This document shows, piece after piece, positions 22,725 through 33,014 of a stretch of 64,000 bases of DNA. Positions within the stretch are counted from its first letter, which is position 1; every line of letters begins with the position of its first letter. Where the stretch lies: assembly GCA_020465985.1 (NCBI GenBank), contig JAANYP010004682.1, forward strand, positions 1-64,000, given 5' to 3'. This stretch comes from Centrapalus pauciflorus. Its lineage: Eukaryota > Streptophyta > Magnoliopsida > Asterales > Asteraceae. Position numbers and translations under genes: made by a program. The notes under the pieces are model-generated. The model did not search any database and was not told where the DNA came from. It saw only the letters and a list, made by a program, of their open reading frames with translations.

Positions 22725-23686
22725 TTGCTTCTATCTCTCTCTCCCTCCCTCTCTTCGATCTCTAGACAGAAAAAACAACGACCATCAATCTCCGGCGACC
22801 CCCTTCTAGACATCAACGACCGTCGTCGAGTTCTCATTAGTCATCAGTCTCGGCGACGGTGGTTTACTGTTATTTCGTCTCCTTCTCTCAACGGAGAGTT
22901 TGTGTTGCTTTCCTTAAGCTTCTCTCGACCGTGGCTTTGTGTTGCATTCCTTCTCCTTCTCTCGGCGGCGACGGTCTCTACAAACCCTAGCGACGTCGGC
23001 TTCTGTTTCTTTTCTTCTCCTTCTCTGGACGGCGACGACAACATCTCAGTATTGGGATCTCTCGACGACGGTGGCAAATCGTTCAAGGTCTGTTTCTCCT
23101 TCTCTATTTGTCTTTAGGGCTCATTTACGTTAAAACCCTATTTTCAGATTTGGTAGTATCACGTGAAGAACTGGAGGCCATGAATCTTGATGAGCAGATC
23201 TTTCCAGAAAGGTAGTATCTTTCTATTTAATTCATTACAATTTCCTCCATTTCTCATTTTGTTGTTATACATATTTTTTTGGTCATCGTTTGGATGGGCA
23301 TTTAAAATTGATTATTGTGACTTGAATAATCTAAGTTAGATAATTAATTATGTAATTGAACAAGGTTAGGGATAGGTAGGCTGTTTTACAATTCTCCACG
23401 ATAATGAAGTTTTATTAAGTAACTTTTTTTCTCTAAATTTGATTATTTTGACCCTAAATAATCAGAAAATCAGTCACTTCTATGCAAACACCTAACACTG
23501 TTGATAATCAGTTTAAAAGCTTATCCAAAGACCGCTGGAGGCCTGGAATAAGGCCCACAAAATGAAATATGTTAAATGACCATCAGAAATTCAATTTGAG
23601 TCACTTTATTGCTATTATTTCAGCATGACAGAACCAGATATACAAAACTTCAAGTTGCATGACGATGAAAAGAGGCTTCAAAGTGT
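22725..23686 (+). pseudogene. Exon-like 5' portion of an unidentified gene inside the CACTA element
   Basis: A C/T-rich leader with telo-box-like AAACCCTA words (about 22740-23150) resembles a plant 5' UTR. An ATG at about 23180 begins MNLDEQIFPE; this exon ends at a GT donor near 23212. A second exon (about 23624-23686) is framed by TTATTTCAG and GTAAGT and reads MTEPDIQNFKLHDDEKRLQS; the two join in frame. I do not recognise the protein. It could be a captured host gene or a degraded element gene with normal introns. The alternative frame at 22725-23117 is probably UTR. Confidence 0.4.
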
Positions 23687-25245
23687 AAGTTCCCATTTGT
23701 TTTGTGGCTCCCATCTTTGATTAGCACCAGCAATCTGAACAGTCAGATCTTCATTTATTCCTAAATCTCAATATGTTACGAATAGGAGAACCCACACAAT
23801 GAAAATGTTAAGCAACCAAAAATAAACACACTTGACAGTTTTCTTCATATCTCTCTGTGCATGCATTGGGTCCTCAATCAAGCTCAATTTTCATCCATTA
23901 CACCATGCTGCAACCCCTCATTTCAACCTCCATTTTTAGTCTATAATGGACCTCAATATTGCTCATTAAACCTTGAACATGTAGCATGGATTGGTTGGCA
24001 AGCTTAAGGGGTATTGGTGCTGTAAATTCAAGGGACGGACAGCAGCCATAAAGGCTCAGACAACAGTCCCAAAATAGTCCCGTAACACGTTTAAGAATGG
24101 CTTGGCCTTTGGCCAAAGGCCTCAATTCGCAGCTCGATTCTTTCGGCCTTTGGCCGAGGCAATTGTTCTATTCATTGATGCCTTATAGCCGTGTGATAAG
24201 GCTGCTATGGAACCCAAATTCTGGGCTATAAAAGCTGCAACTACAGCAGCAAAACGGGCCACAAACAGTCCCCGAACACGCACGTTTATGGCTTGGCTTT
24301 TACACCGAAAAATCCCTCGAATCTTCGGCCATTTCTTTTAGCCTTTGGCAACAAACTTCAGGCCTTTAATAACACATTAAAAATGAATATTGGGGCTATT
24401 ATAAGTAGTCTAAACCTGACTGTAACAGCGCCCAACAGAAAGGGTTGAACCGCAACGGTTTGGTCCTTAACCGTGGCCTAAATTCATAGGCTTTTGGCTT
24501 TAATTCTGTGGTCTTTGGCCTTAACCTTTAGACCCTCTAATAATATGTTTTTAACTCATATTTTGGCTGCTATAAAGCCCCAAAGTTGGGCTGTAACAGC
24601 AGCAAAAGAATATGCGATGAATTAAAGGGTATGCGATGAATTAAAGGGTATGTGATGACTAGTAGAAATAGAAGAATGCGACTAAAGGCTTGTGACCCGA
24701 GCAAATAAGCTATAAAGCCGAGACCATTAAAATAAAGTAAGATCCTAAGCATGTCACGGGATCACTAGATGGCTTCAAAACACCCCGTATTCACTATTAT
24801 TACATATATGTGCTTGTGTGATCAATTATGAACTCGTGAATACTAAGAAACGCACTAAAAGTCGTTAAAGACATAAATGACTCAGGAACATGAAATTAAA
24901 TATGATGACAATACAATGATCCTTAAAATATGTCTTAATATGACAACTGACTTAGAATAACAATATTAATCATGATGATGACATGATAAACAGGTCATAC
25001 AAAGATATAATCTGAATATGAAAGTGGCTCAAATTCTATAAAGACAAAGAATAATTAGAACCTAACTGAAAGACAGAATCAGAAGCTAAATAGCCAAGGT
25101 GAGATATAGATTTACATATTACACATTGCTTTATCACACACCAACCCGTACAAAAAAAATCTGCCCATATGCCATGCATGTTAACTGTAATATCTATAAT
25201 CTCACTAAGCAAAAGCTTAACGTTGTTGCATATCTCTCTTTACAG
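23687..25245. other. CACTA interior, GCCTTTGGCC-rich, no gene seen
   Basis: From about 24098 to 24530 the word GCCTTTGGCC and variants recur, including the 18-bp palindrome ggcctttggccaaaggcc near 24103. A short direct repeat of attaaagggtatg(c/t)gatga lies near 24620-24660. No supported coding sequence. Confidence 0.5.
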
Positions 25246-25380
25246 GTAAAAGCAAAGACAAGACTCGAAGTGAACACGTACCTAAGTGACCAAGACCGGC
25301 AACTCGAAGTGACACCTAACCACTACTCATACTACATTTTGGGTACTGATAGAAGACAGACCGTGGGGATAACTGGGTAG
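25246..25380 (+). pseudogene. Possible terminal exon inside the CACTA element
   Basis: 45 codons after a strong acceptor (tctctctttacag, to 25245), starting VKAKTRLEVNTYLSDQDRQL and ending in TAG at 25378-25380. No family recognised. It could be the last exon of the gene starting near 23180, with a 3' UTR running into the right subterminal repeats. Confidence 0.3.
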
Positions 25381-25617
25381 TGCATATTGTATTATAATGT
25401 CAGACGATGTAATAGATTAGTTAAATGATGACTCTAACCTTATATCTACTTGTAATAACTTTGTTTTAATCTTGTCCTGTAATTATAATCCACTTTTATT
25501 TAATGTTATCTTAGTTTTACGATTAATACTACATTGCTAGCTGGGAACTAATGGTAAGACTCTAGATGCAAAATAAGTGTCATACAATGTATCATCTACA
25601 TAATGACAACATTTGAT

Positions 25618-25960
25618 AAGTGTTGCGTTAGATAAGTAAAGTGTTGCTATAAGTTGGTAAAAATAAATTAAAAGTGTTGCTTTAGAGTATAAAACATGTT
25701 GCATTTAAAAAGTGTTGCATTTATAAGATAATGGCAACACATTAAAAAGTGTTGCTTTAGAATATAAAAAGTGTTGCATTTAAAAAGTGTTGCATTTATA
25801 TTATAATGGCAACACTTTTGAAAAGTGTTGCATTATCGAGTAAAAGTGTCGCTTTAGACCTAAGGCGACGTTGGCTAAGGTGGCACTACATAAAGTGTCG
25901 CATTAGGCTTATAGCAACACTTTTAAGGCCCAACACAACACTTTTCCCATGTTGCTGTAG
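25618..25960. repeat. CACTA right subterminal repeats
   Basis: About ten copies of aagtgttgc/gcaacactt, mirroring the left end, some with the gtgtcgc variant. Confidence 0.8.
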
Positions 25961-26037
25961 GTTCATTTTGTTGTAGTGTTCTTAGGTTTTCCGATGCATA
26001 TAGGTTTTCCATTGAATCCACCCCTATATATATATAT

Positions 26038-26597
26038 TGTTTGTGCGTCTGACAATCAATAATAATGGGTTAAAGTAATAATTAGCTTAGTAACGTTTCC
26101 AGAGGGTTCAGGACGAGGATTAAGGGGCCTGCAACAAAGTAAAGAGAAGACTGTCGTTAGTGTCGACACAGGGGGAGCCCATGTGAGGACACTCCGATGC
26201 CAAAGTCAGCCGCCATGTTCAAGAACGTATGTAGAGAGAAAATATAGGTGAAGTGAGGAATTGTCATTACCCTTTTCTAGATGGTTAGGACTCCTATTTA
26301 TACCTTCCTTATTCCAGGCGAGGCTGTTATCAGGAGGGCTCCTATTGGTCAGAAAGGAACGTGCGTGGGAGTGCCTCCGCGATCCCTGATGAACCAATAG
26401 GACGCCTTGCTTTTTCTCCCTTCTCCGCGTGACACCTTTTACCTGACAAGATCCTCCCTGCAGCTCACAGGTTTATCATAAGTCACTCGCGGGTCGAACG
26501 GATGGCTTCGGGTCCAGGGCAGGCCTAAGTTATGGGTATAGGAAGGATTGGGCTCCTTAGGCCCTTGGGTCAATACGAAATTGGACCCACGTAATCA
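26038..26597 (-). repeat. Tat 3' LTR
   Basis: 560 bp, similar to 46033-46598. TATAAATAGG at 26293-26302 (minus). Confidence 0.92.
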
Positions 26598-27329
26598 AGT
26601 CCCCCAAGTTCTAGTGAAAATGTATGGTTTTGGCTAGAACTTTGAGAGACTACGCATTAGCCCAGAAATTGCAAGGCGAGCCGTTAGTGGCTCGCTTACG
26701 GATTCACCGGCAGGGTGAATGGATCACTTAGCGTCTAAAACGCTTGAGGTGAGGCGGCAAGACCCCTAAGCGCCTAAAACATTTGAGGCGAAGTGGTTGA
26801 AGTTTTTGGCACATGGGATATTTGAGGTGAGGTGATTGGGCGTTATGCGAATGGCATTTTTTAGGATGTAACGGGCGAACGGTAGACCTTAACAGTTGTG
26901 GGTCTTTTAATCTTCTGGCGTCAGCTCAAATTAGAGTTAGGTTGCAAAAACATTCAATGCGACCTAAAAAATCATTGCTTGATGGGATGGCTCTGTGAGG
27001 CGGCGTAAGCGCCAATTAATGGAGGTCATGATGACAGAAGATTTCACGCGCGCGTGGCGCGTTCCTCAATTGTCACGCCCCTCTGTCAGTTTCAGACGGG
27101 TTAATAGGGAGATGACATGAGTCCTGTGATATTCCCGCCTATCTCCCCACTTCTCCATTAAACTCGAAATTTAAGCTTTTTCAAAGTTAAAAATCTGTTT
27201 CCTTCCTTGCTTCCCTCTTTGATGTTTTTCCATCATCACCGTGCAGTTTACTCGGCCTTCTTCCGGTGATCTTTGTTTTCCCAGGTTAGCCTCACTCTTC
27301 TTCCTTCTTTTTATTTTCTTCTTGCCATT
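26598..27329. other. Tat 3' region between antisense ORF and LTR
   Basis: 26598-26610 is the purine tract (minus AACTTGGGGGACT). About 26740-26830 contains three degenerate copies of a (t)gaggtgaggcgg-like phrase. A C/T-rich leader (27180-27300) precedes the antisense ORF. No other gene. Confidence 0.55.
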
Positions 27330-29425
27330 ATGCCCACAGCGCCTTCAGCTGATAAGGTACCGTGTACTCTCACGAATTCTGAATTCAAAATTTTCCCGGC
27401 CGAATATGGCATTCCTGCTGATCTTCATCCTCAACTCCCTAACCGACGAGCAACAGCTCTTTGTCCTCCTGAGGGCAAGGTAGCCTTGTATACCAAACAA
27501 TTTTCTGTTGGAAACCTCCGACTTCCTTTTTCCGCCTTTTACCTTTCTTTATTGAAACACTATGGGACTCATCCAGGGCAGATGTCACCCTTTTGCGTAC
27601 CACTGTTTTTTAGCCGGCTTGCAAGGCCCTAGGCGGTATCCCTTCTATTCTCTTGTTCCGATATTTCTTCAAGCTAACCTGCCAAAAAGACTGGTTTAGC
27701 TTTGAAAGGAGAAAGGCGCCTGTTCCAGACGTATTTACTGACCCCCGCAGGGGCAACGCGAATGGCGCGGCTCATTTTTCTGGATTGATAATACAATCGT
27801 TCCCCCAGGCGATAAGGATGTGTTAACATGGAGAGCAGGGGGCGCCCTCATTCGTTAACTTGCCCTCCTGAAACCAGGGACCTGGATGTTGACCTTCTAG
27901 CATTGCTTGCTCGCCAAAGTTTTAAGTTGAGGACTTATCCCAACCCCGTGCTTGCTCTGTTGGGGATGAATCCCCACTGGGGGGACTCTAACACTCTTCC
28001 TATAATAACGAAAGGGGGCATTGGTAGGAGCCTATTTTCCCTTTTGAACCATCTGACTGTCCGCCTTTTACTTGCAGTTATATTCTTAACATTTTCCTTG
28101 TTAATGTAAATCGCTCGGATGCCGAGAGCCTACGACCTGGTCAGGCGGCTCCAGAGGGTTCCTTGACCCCCTTGGGACATCTTTCAGCCTGGTCTTCTTC
28201 GAGCAAAGGGGATAGCATCGTTGCCACCTCTGAACAAGCTTTAGTGGATCCTAGCTCCTGTCCCTCCGCCCGTACTCGCCTAAAAAGAAAGGCGGCTGGT
28301 ACTTCTCTTGGAAGTGACTCTCTAATCCAAGTTTCTAGTCCATATGATGATGACAAAGTTGTTCTGTCGAAGAAAATCAAGATTTCTGTAAAACGGCACT
28401 CTCCCAAAGGTAAGGGGGTGGCCTTGTCCGATTTTCCTCGAGTTAATACCGAGCCTATCCCTGCGATCCCCATATATGAAACTCCCTATACTCTACCCGC
28501 TCCCCCCTCCTCAGTCGGAGAGGCCACTCCCTTAGCTCCATTCAGGCGTGAAAAAAGCGACTACAATCGCGAGGAGCTGTATGTACCAGAATGGGAGATA
28601 AAGAAAGGTGATTTGTTGGAGACACCCACAAGCCTATGGGATTTCTTGTATCATGGTATGCCACCCTCTCACGTTGAAATGGCTCAACACGCTAGCAATG
28701 CCCTTGTGTTCGACTCGCTCGGCTCTGCCATTGTGAACTTCAACACTTTCTTACCAGAGGTGAAAGCAAGAGTTACAATCGCTGAACATAGGTTTATGAA
28801 AGCTCAAGAAGAACTTCGCAAGGCCGACGAAAGAGAGAAAGGACGCATTACCATTATTGAGGAGATGAGGACTCAAGTGTCGTAATGAATCAGCAGGTAG
28901 ATGATCAAAAGTTGGAAATTGAGAGACTGCGGGCTGAAATAGAGGAAGAAAAGAAAAAAAATCTGTGGCATTGAACCTTCGTGTGAACCAACTAGGTGCT
29001 AAGGAAGAAGCTCTGAAGAGAGAAGGAGGAAGCAGTGGAAGCCGTTGGTCGTCTCTCCGAGGAAAGAACCAGGTTTGCTTCCGAGGTTGTGCCCCAAGTG
29101 GTCAGCAAGTTGCTACACAGTCGGCAATTCCTTCAGCCTCGGGACGCTGTTCAACGAGCTGCTGTCCACTACGGACGGCACTCGGCTCTCGTGAAAGTTC
29201 GCTCCAGTCTAGTTGAAGGGGGTAAAGGTGGAGATGCTACCTGGGTATGATCCCCAGGCACGTGCTCGTCTCAATGAACTAGCTGTTGCGGCCGAAAACA
29301 TGGTGTTCCATTTTATTGAGGACCTTCGAGCCCACCCCAATCGTTCTGTTGAAGATATGCTAGCTCTGACCCTTGCAGATCCTTATGTTGGGCATGGCTC
29401 CAACTTTGCATCCACTCATATGTGA
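27330..29425 (+). pseudogene. Antisense ORF (aORF) of the Tat element, broken
   Basis: Runs opposite to gag-pol. From ATG 27330: words FPAEYGIPADLHPQLP, LYTKQFSVGNLRLPFSAFYL, LLKHYGTHPGQMSPF, which match the domain Pfam calls 'putative gypsy type transposon' (PF04195 type). A frame change near 27600 leads to FRYFFKLTCQKDWFSFERR (about 27650), further changes lead to 28163-28885 (basic, then heptad-like VKARVTIAEHRFMKAQEELR, probably coiled coil) and finally 29213-29425 ending in TGA. At least three frame disruptions. Function unknown; such ORFs occur in Tat elements of many plants. Confidence 0.75.
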
Positions 29426-30331
29426 GTCGTTTATATGCTTTACACTATGCTTTACCGTCTGGTTGTCGTTTGATTTAATAGATAATGAATACTGTGATGA
29501 ACAATTTATGGCTTTGCACACCCAATATGCGGGTGGTGGTGCGTGGCACCCCCTCTTGAACAACTTATTCGCTTTGTACACCCGATCGGCGGGTGGTGGC
29601 ACTAGGTGCCCCTTTTGAACAAATTGTTTGTTTTTATCAACGTTTCACCTTTTAAAAGTGAAGTGGTTGCTTTTACAATGTTTTATACTTAGAGTAACAT
29701 GTATGACTCCATTTTGTCAAAGTAATAATTTTGACTCATAGAAACTGAACCATACTTTGCACGTATTTTTAACAAAGTATTGGTGTATTTCCAAGGCGAT
29801 GACAACCTTGACTTGTGTTACAGAGGCGGTAACTCGGTCTTTTTATTCTGTTAGAGCGATGATGATTCAATCCTTTTTTATGTCGTTAGGGCGATACTCA
29901 ACCCTTTTTAGTGTTGTTGGGGTGATAACTCAACCCTTCGTTTTGTGTTGTTAGGGCGATAACTCAACCCTTTTTATAATGTTAGGGCGATAACTCAACC
30001 CCTTTGTAAGAAGTCGACTGAAATTGCCGTGTTTCAGGCCTGTTTAACTGTTATCAAACACGCGTAGTTGTTGATCATTGGACAAAAGTAGAAGGTTTTA
30101 GTCATGTTGTGGGCGTCCCCTTTTCTTTGACATGAAACCATTTGTCACTTTGCAAAAGCAGAGTATAATCGTTAAACATGTAATGATAGGCCTTGTGTCA
30201 TTAATAAAGCATGAATAATCATTGCAATGTCGTCTGACTTTCCAGAAACAAGTCTTAAATATGGCCATGGGCCTTGATTGAAAATTGTCCAAAGGAAAAG
30301 AAAACAGAACTAGGCGTGAAGCCTTGTTTAA
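29426..30331. other. Tat region between pol and aORF, with tandem repeats
   Basis: 29509-29615 holds two copies of a 58-62 bp unit (gctttgcacaccc...gcgggtggtgg...). About 29815-30005 holds five degenerate copies of a 33-45 bp unit built on gttagggcgataactcaacc. Hypervariable tandem repeats in this position are known for Tat elements. No gene. Confidence 0.65.
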
Positions 30332-30581
30332 CTACACGAAGTATTTCTTCAAATTCGTGATGTGCCAAGTCCTTGGTATTTTCGTTCCATCCAATCGCTG
30401 TAGGAGGTGTGCTCCGCCCCCAGAGTTTGTGCTACACGGTAAGGGCCTTCCCACCTAGCTGAAAGTTTGCCTGTGGGGGCTGATTTGCTCGCCTCGTTGC
30501 TGTGTAAGACTAGGTGCCCAGGCAGTAGTGCCTTATGCTTGACCCTCCTGTCATAGTACCTCTTCATCTTTGCTTTTACAA
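30332..30581 (-). pseudogene. pol: Tat pol, 3' end (after the nested insertion)
   Basis: Continues the integrase C-terminus cut at 40576: KAKMKRYYDRRVKHKALLPG, then GKLSARWEGPYRVAQTLG, the GPY/F module of gypsy integrases. After a frame change near 30410 the typical ending IPRTWHITNLKKYF is reached, with stop TAG at 30332-30334. The join across the Tekay element through the TACAA duplication is consistent with QAV...VKAKMK. Confidence 0.8.
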
Positions 30582-32557
30582 TGTAACATCCAAGTTTCCA
30601 CAAACAGTACACGTCATAATATTTCATTTCATTAAGTAATAAATATTACTAATTGTTTGATACCACAGGTCCATCAGCATGAATACTTAATTACAACAAT
30701 AACTTAAAGATCAAATGGTGGTCTAAACTAGCTTCTAAATCTTCAATCAGAGTGCGGAAGACTGAACAAGCTACCCGAGACCGCATCATCTTTTCAAAAT
30801 AGGCGTCATCAAAAGTCCAAAAGTCTGCTATTCATCAAAGTCCAGATTCACTTAGCCTGGGACGAACTACCTGCTATGGTCTTGCCTTTATCAGCTTTTC
30901 CTGAAAAAGAGTTGTCATGACAGAGTAAGCTAACAATGCTTAGTGAGTAAACAGAGTTCCATTAGTTACCACACACATATAACATACTATCAGCTCCTGT
31001 CGGCAAGTCACTACGTCAGAGACGTCAAAAAGGTTGGGAGACAACCCAGTCGGTATTCCCATGTGTAAGGCCGAAGCCCTACGGGAAGTGTATGGAAACA
31101 AGTCAAATAGGAAAGGAATCTGCAGAATTCCCTCCTGTGAATGGAGATCTCACATTCGGTCCTGTCGGATAATGCAGTATGCAGCGGCAAGTATATAAAC
31201 AGTCAAGTAAGCAGTAAGCATGATACGTATTTACATAAAATGTAAAACTGAACATGCAATCAAGGCAATTCAAGTGTCTAGCTTCAGTAATGTCAAAAGT
31301 ACGTTTCTATGATACAATATAGTATTAAAGAAACATGCAGCAACAATCGGAAGTTTCCATACAGTCAATACATTCACCAATAAGTATCGAAATATATGCA
31401 AGTAATTAATGAAATCTGTCACTCACAGTGGTCCGTAGTCAGATAATGCTTAACGAATTAAGTGGTTCAGTTTACTCTGTCAAATCGACGGGTTCCTGCA
31501 TTTCAAAGTCTGGCATATTAATGTCAAGTCTGTAACATGATCTATCCATATAACCCTAGTTATATAATTAGGTTATTGTCAATTCTGGCTGTTGAGTCTG
31601 AGGTAGTTCCTATCGTCCCAAGGTGAGTCTATTTTATCAGATTAATACGATCCATCTAATTACAGATGTATATATGGCCTTGAAACAAAGCCAAACGTAT
31701 TACTTAGCAAGGTGAAACAGGACATACACATTCTAAGGGTTCGTACAGAGTCTGTTAATTTATTTGTGCATAAAATAGTTATGCATCTTGAAACTTATGA
31801 TTTTTATCATAATTAAACGATACTTTCAATTTCATTAGGTTATTTAATAACTTAATCTGATTTAGGAATTCGACTTTGGCTAGGAACAAACACAGATTCG
31901 AATTAAGGAAGCTAGATTCGAACCATACCTAATTCGAATCTATAGATTCGAAACACACACATAGAATCGAAGGCATACATAGTTCCAAGCATACATTCGA
32001 GATGAGCTAGACAGATTCGATATTAAGCCTATTCGAATCTAGTTAATAGATTCGAACTCATACATATTCGAGACTAAGGAATCAGATTCGAAGCAACCAT
32101 TTTCGATTCTAGGAGTTAGATTCGAAGGACATCTCGAATCTAGGGGGGTTAGATTCGAATTCGACTAATTTCGAGTCTAATCATGGATTTTCGAATCTGT
32201 TCTACATGTTCAACGATTTTCCAGGTTTCATCAACTAAATATGAACATATATGAGGGAAAAATAGTCCACTAACCTTCGTCCAAGATATATCCTTCGACT
32301 ATTGATGATTTTCAAGCAAAAACAAGTCCTAAACGAGAGCAAATTAGCTTCAAATGAAGGGAATTTGAGCAAACTCGAGTTTGCTCTTTCAAAACCGAAC
32401 CAAAAGACAGAAATAGGGCCGATCTTACCTTAAATCCGGACGAAATCAAACATGCAATGGTAGATTCGTGTAGAGCTCGACGATCTCTAACCGATGGCGT
32501 ATAAATCAAGAGAATCCGACGGATCGTTTGGGAGAAATTCTAGAGAGAAGTCAGATT

Positions 32558-32598
<41 letters not shown>

Positions 32599-32976
32599 GT
32601 TTTCCAAACCAAGGAAATGAGGAGGTGATGCTCTATTTATAGAAAATAGAGAGAAAAATCAGATTTTCTACTGAATTTCCGGAATCGACCAACTTTTATT
32701 CCCAACAATGCGATTTGCATATTTGACTTTTAGTCACATTTTTATTCATTTTAGTCCGTTTCGTCATTTTCAGTCTTTAATTTGTCATTTAGCTGAATTT
32801 TAATTATTAATTTTATTTCAGCTAATTTGGGCAACTTTTCATAATTAATTATAACTTAATATAATTAACTATTTAAGATTCATGTTTTCAGTTAATTACT
32901 AATATTTGGATAAAATTGCTTTATTATCCAAAGTCCGCTGCTGTAATTTATATTTAATAAATTACGGGCTGTTACG
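30582..32976 (-). repeat. Tekay 3' LTR
   Basis: 2395 bp, near-identical to 38185-40575. Contains the TTCGA field (31868-32199), TATAAATAG (32633-32641) and (GA)n 32560-32593. Its outermost base differs from the other copy (g for a at 32976). Confidence 0.95.
31868..32199. repeat. TTCGAA/GATTCGA motif field in the Tekay LTR
   Basis: About nineteen occurrences of TTCGA or TCGAA in about 330 bp, mostly within AGATTCGAA or TTCGAATCT, at irregular 10-30 bp spacing and in both orientations. The same field lies at 39471-39802 in the 5' LTR. It is about 430 bp upstream of the TATA box when read on the minus strand of the promoter side. Confidence 0.85.
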
Positions 32977-32988
32977 ATCTTCCCCCGT
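32977..32988 (-). promoter_or_regulatory. Tekay polypurine tract
   Basis: Minus-strand ACGGGGGAAGAT abuts the 3' LTR. Confidence 0.8.
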
Positions 32989-33014
32989 TAAATTGATTCC
33001 GTCCTCGGAATCGA

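Larger units (their letters stand above)
21283..25978. mobile_element. CACTA (En/Spm-type) transposon, non-autonomous, 4.7 kb
   Basis: Starts CACTACTACAAATTGAAG at 21283 and ends with the inverted form (ttcattttgttgtagtg) at 25978. It is flanked by the 3-bp target duplication TTC (21280-21282 and 25979-25981), as expected for CACTA elements. Subterminal regions are packed with GCAACACTTTT-type repeats on both sides. No TNPD-like transposase is visible, so it would need help in trans. Inside are exon-like sequences (22725-23686, 25246-25380), a GCCTTTGGCC-rich segment and a Helitron-like terminus. Confidence 0.85.

Noticed and set aside
31868..32199. Regular short repeats considered as a CRISPR-like array
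   Set aside because: Motifs are 5-10 bp at irregular spacing in both orientations, within a plant LTR; no repeat-spacer structure.
32312..32509. 65-79 codon frame in the Tekay LTRs (also 39873-40112)
   Set aside because: Short, no family, present in both LTRs by descent.
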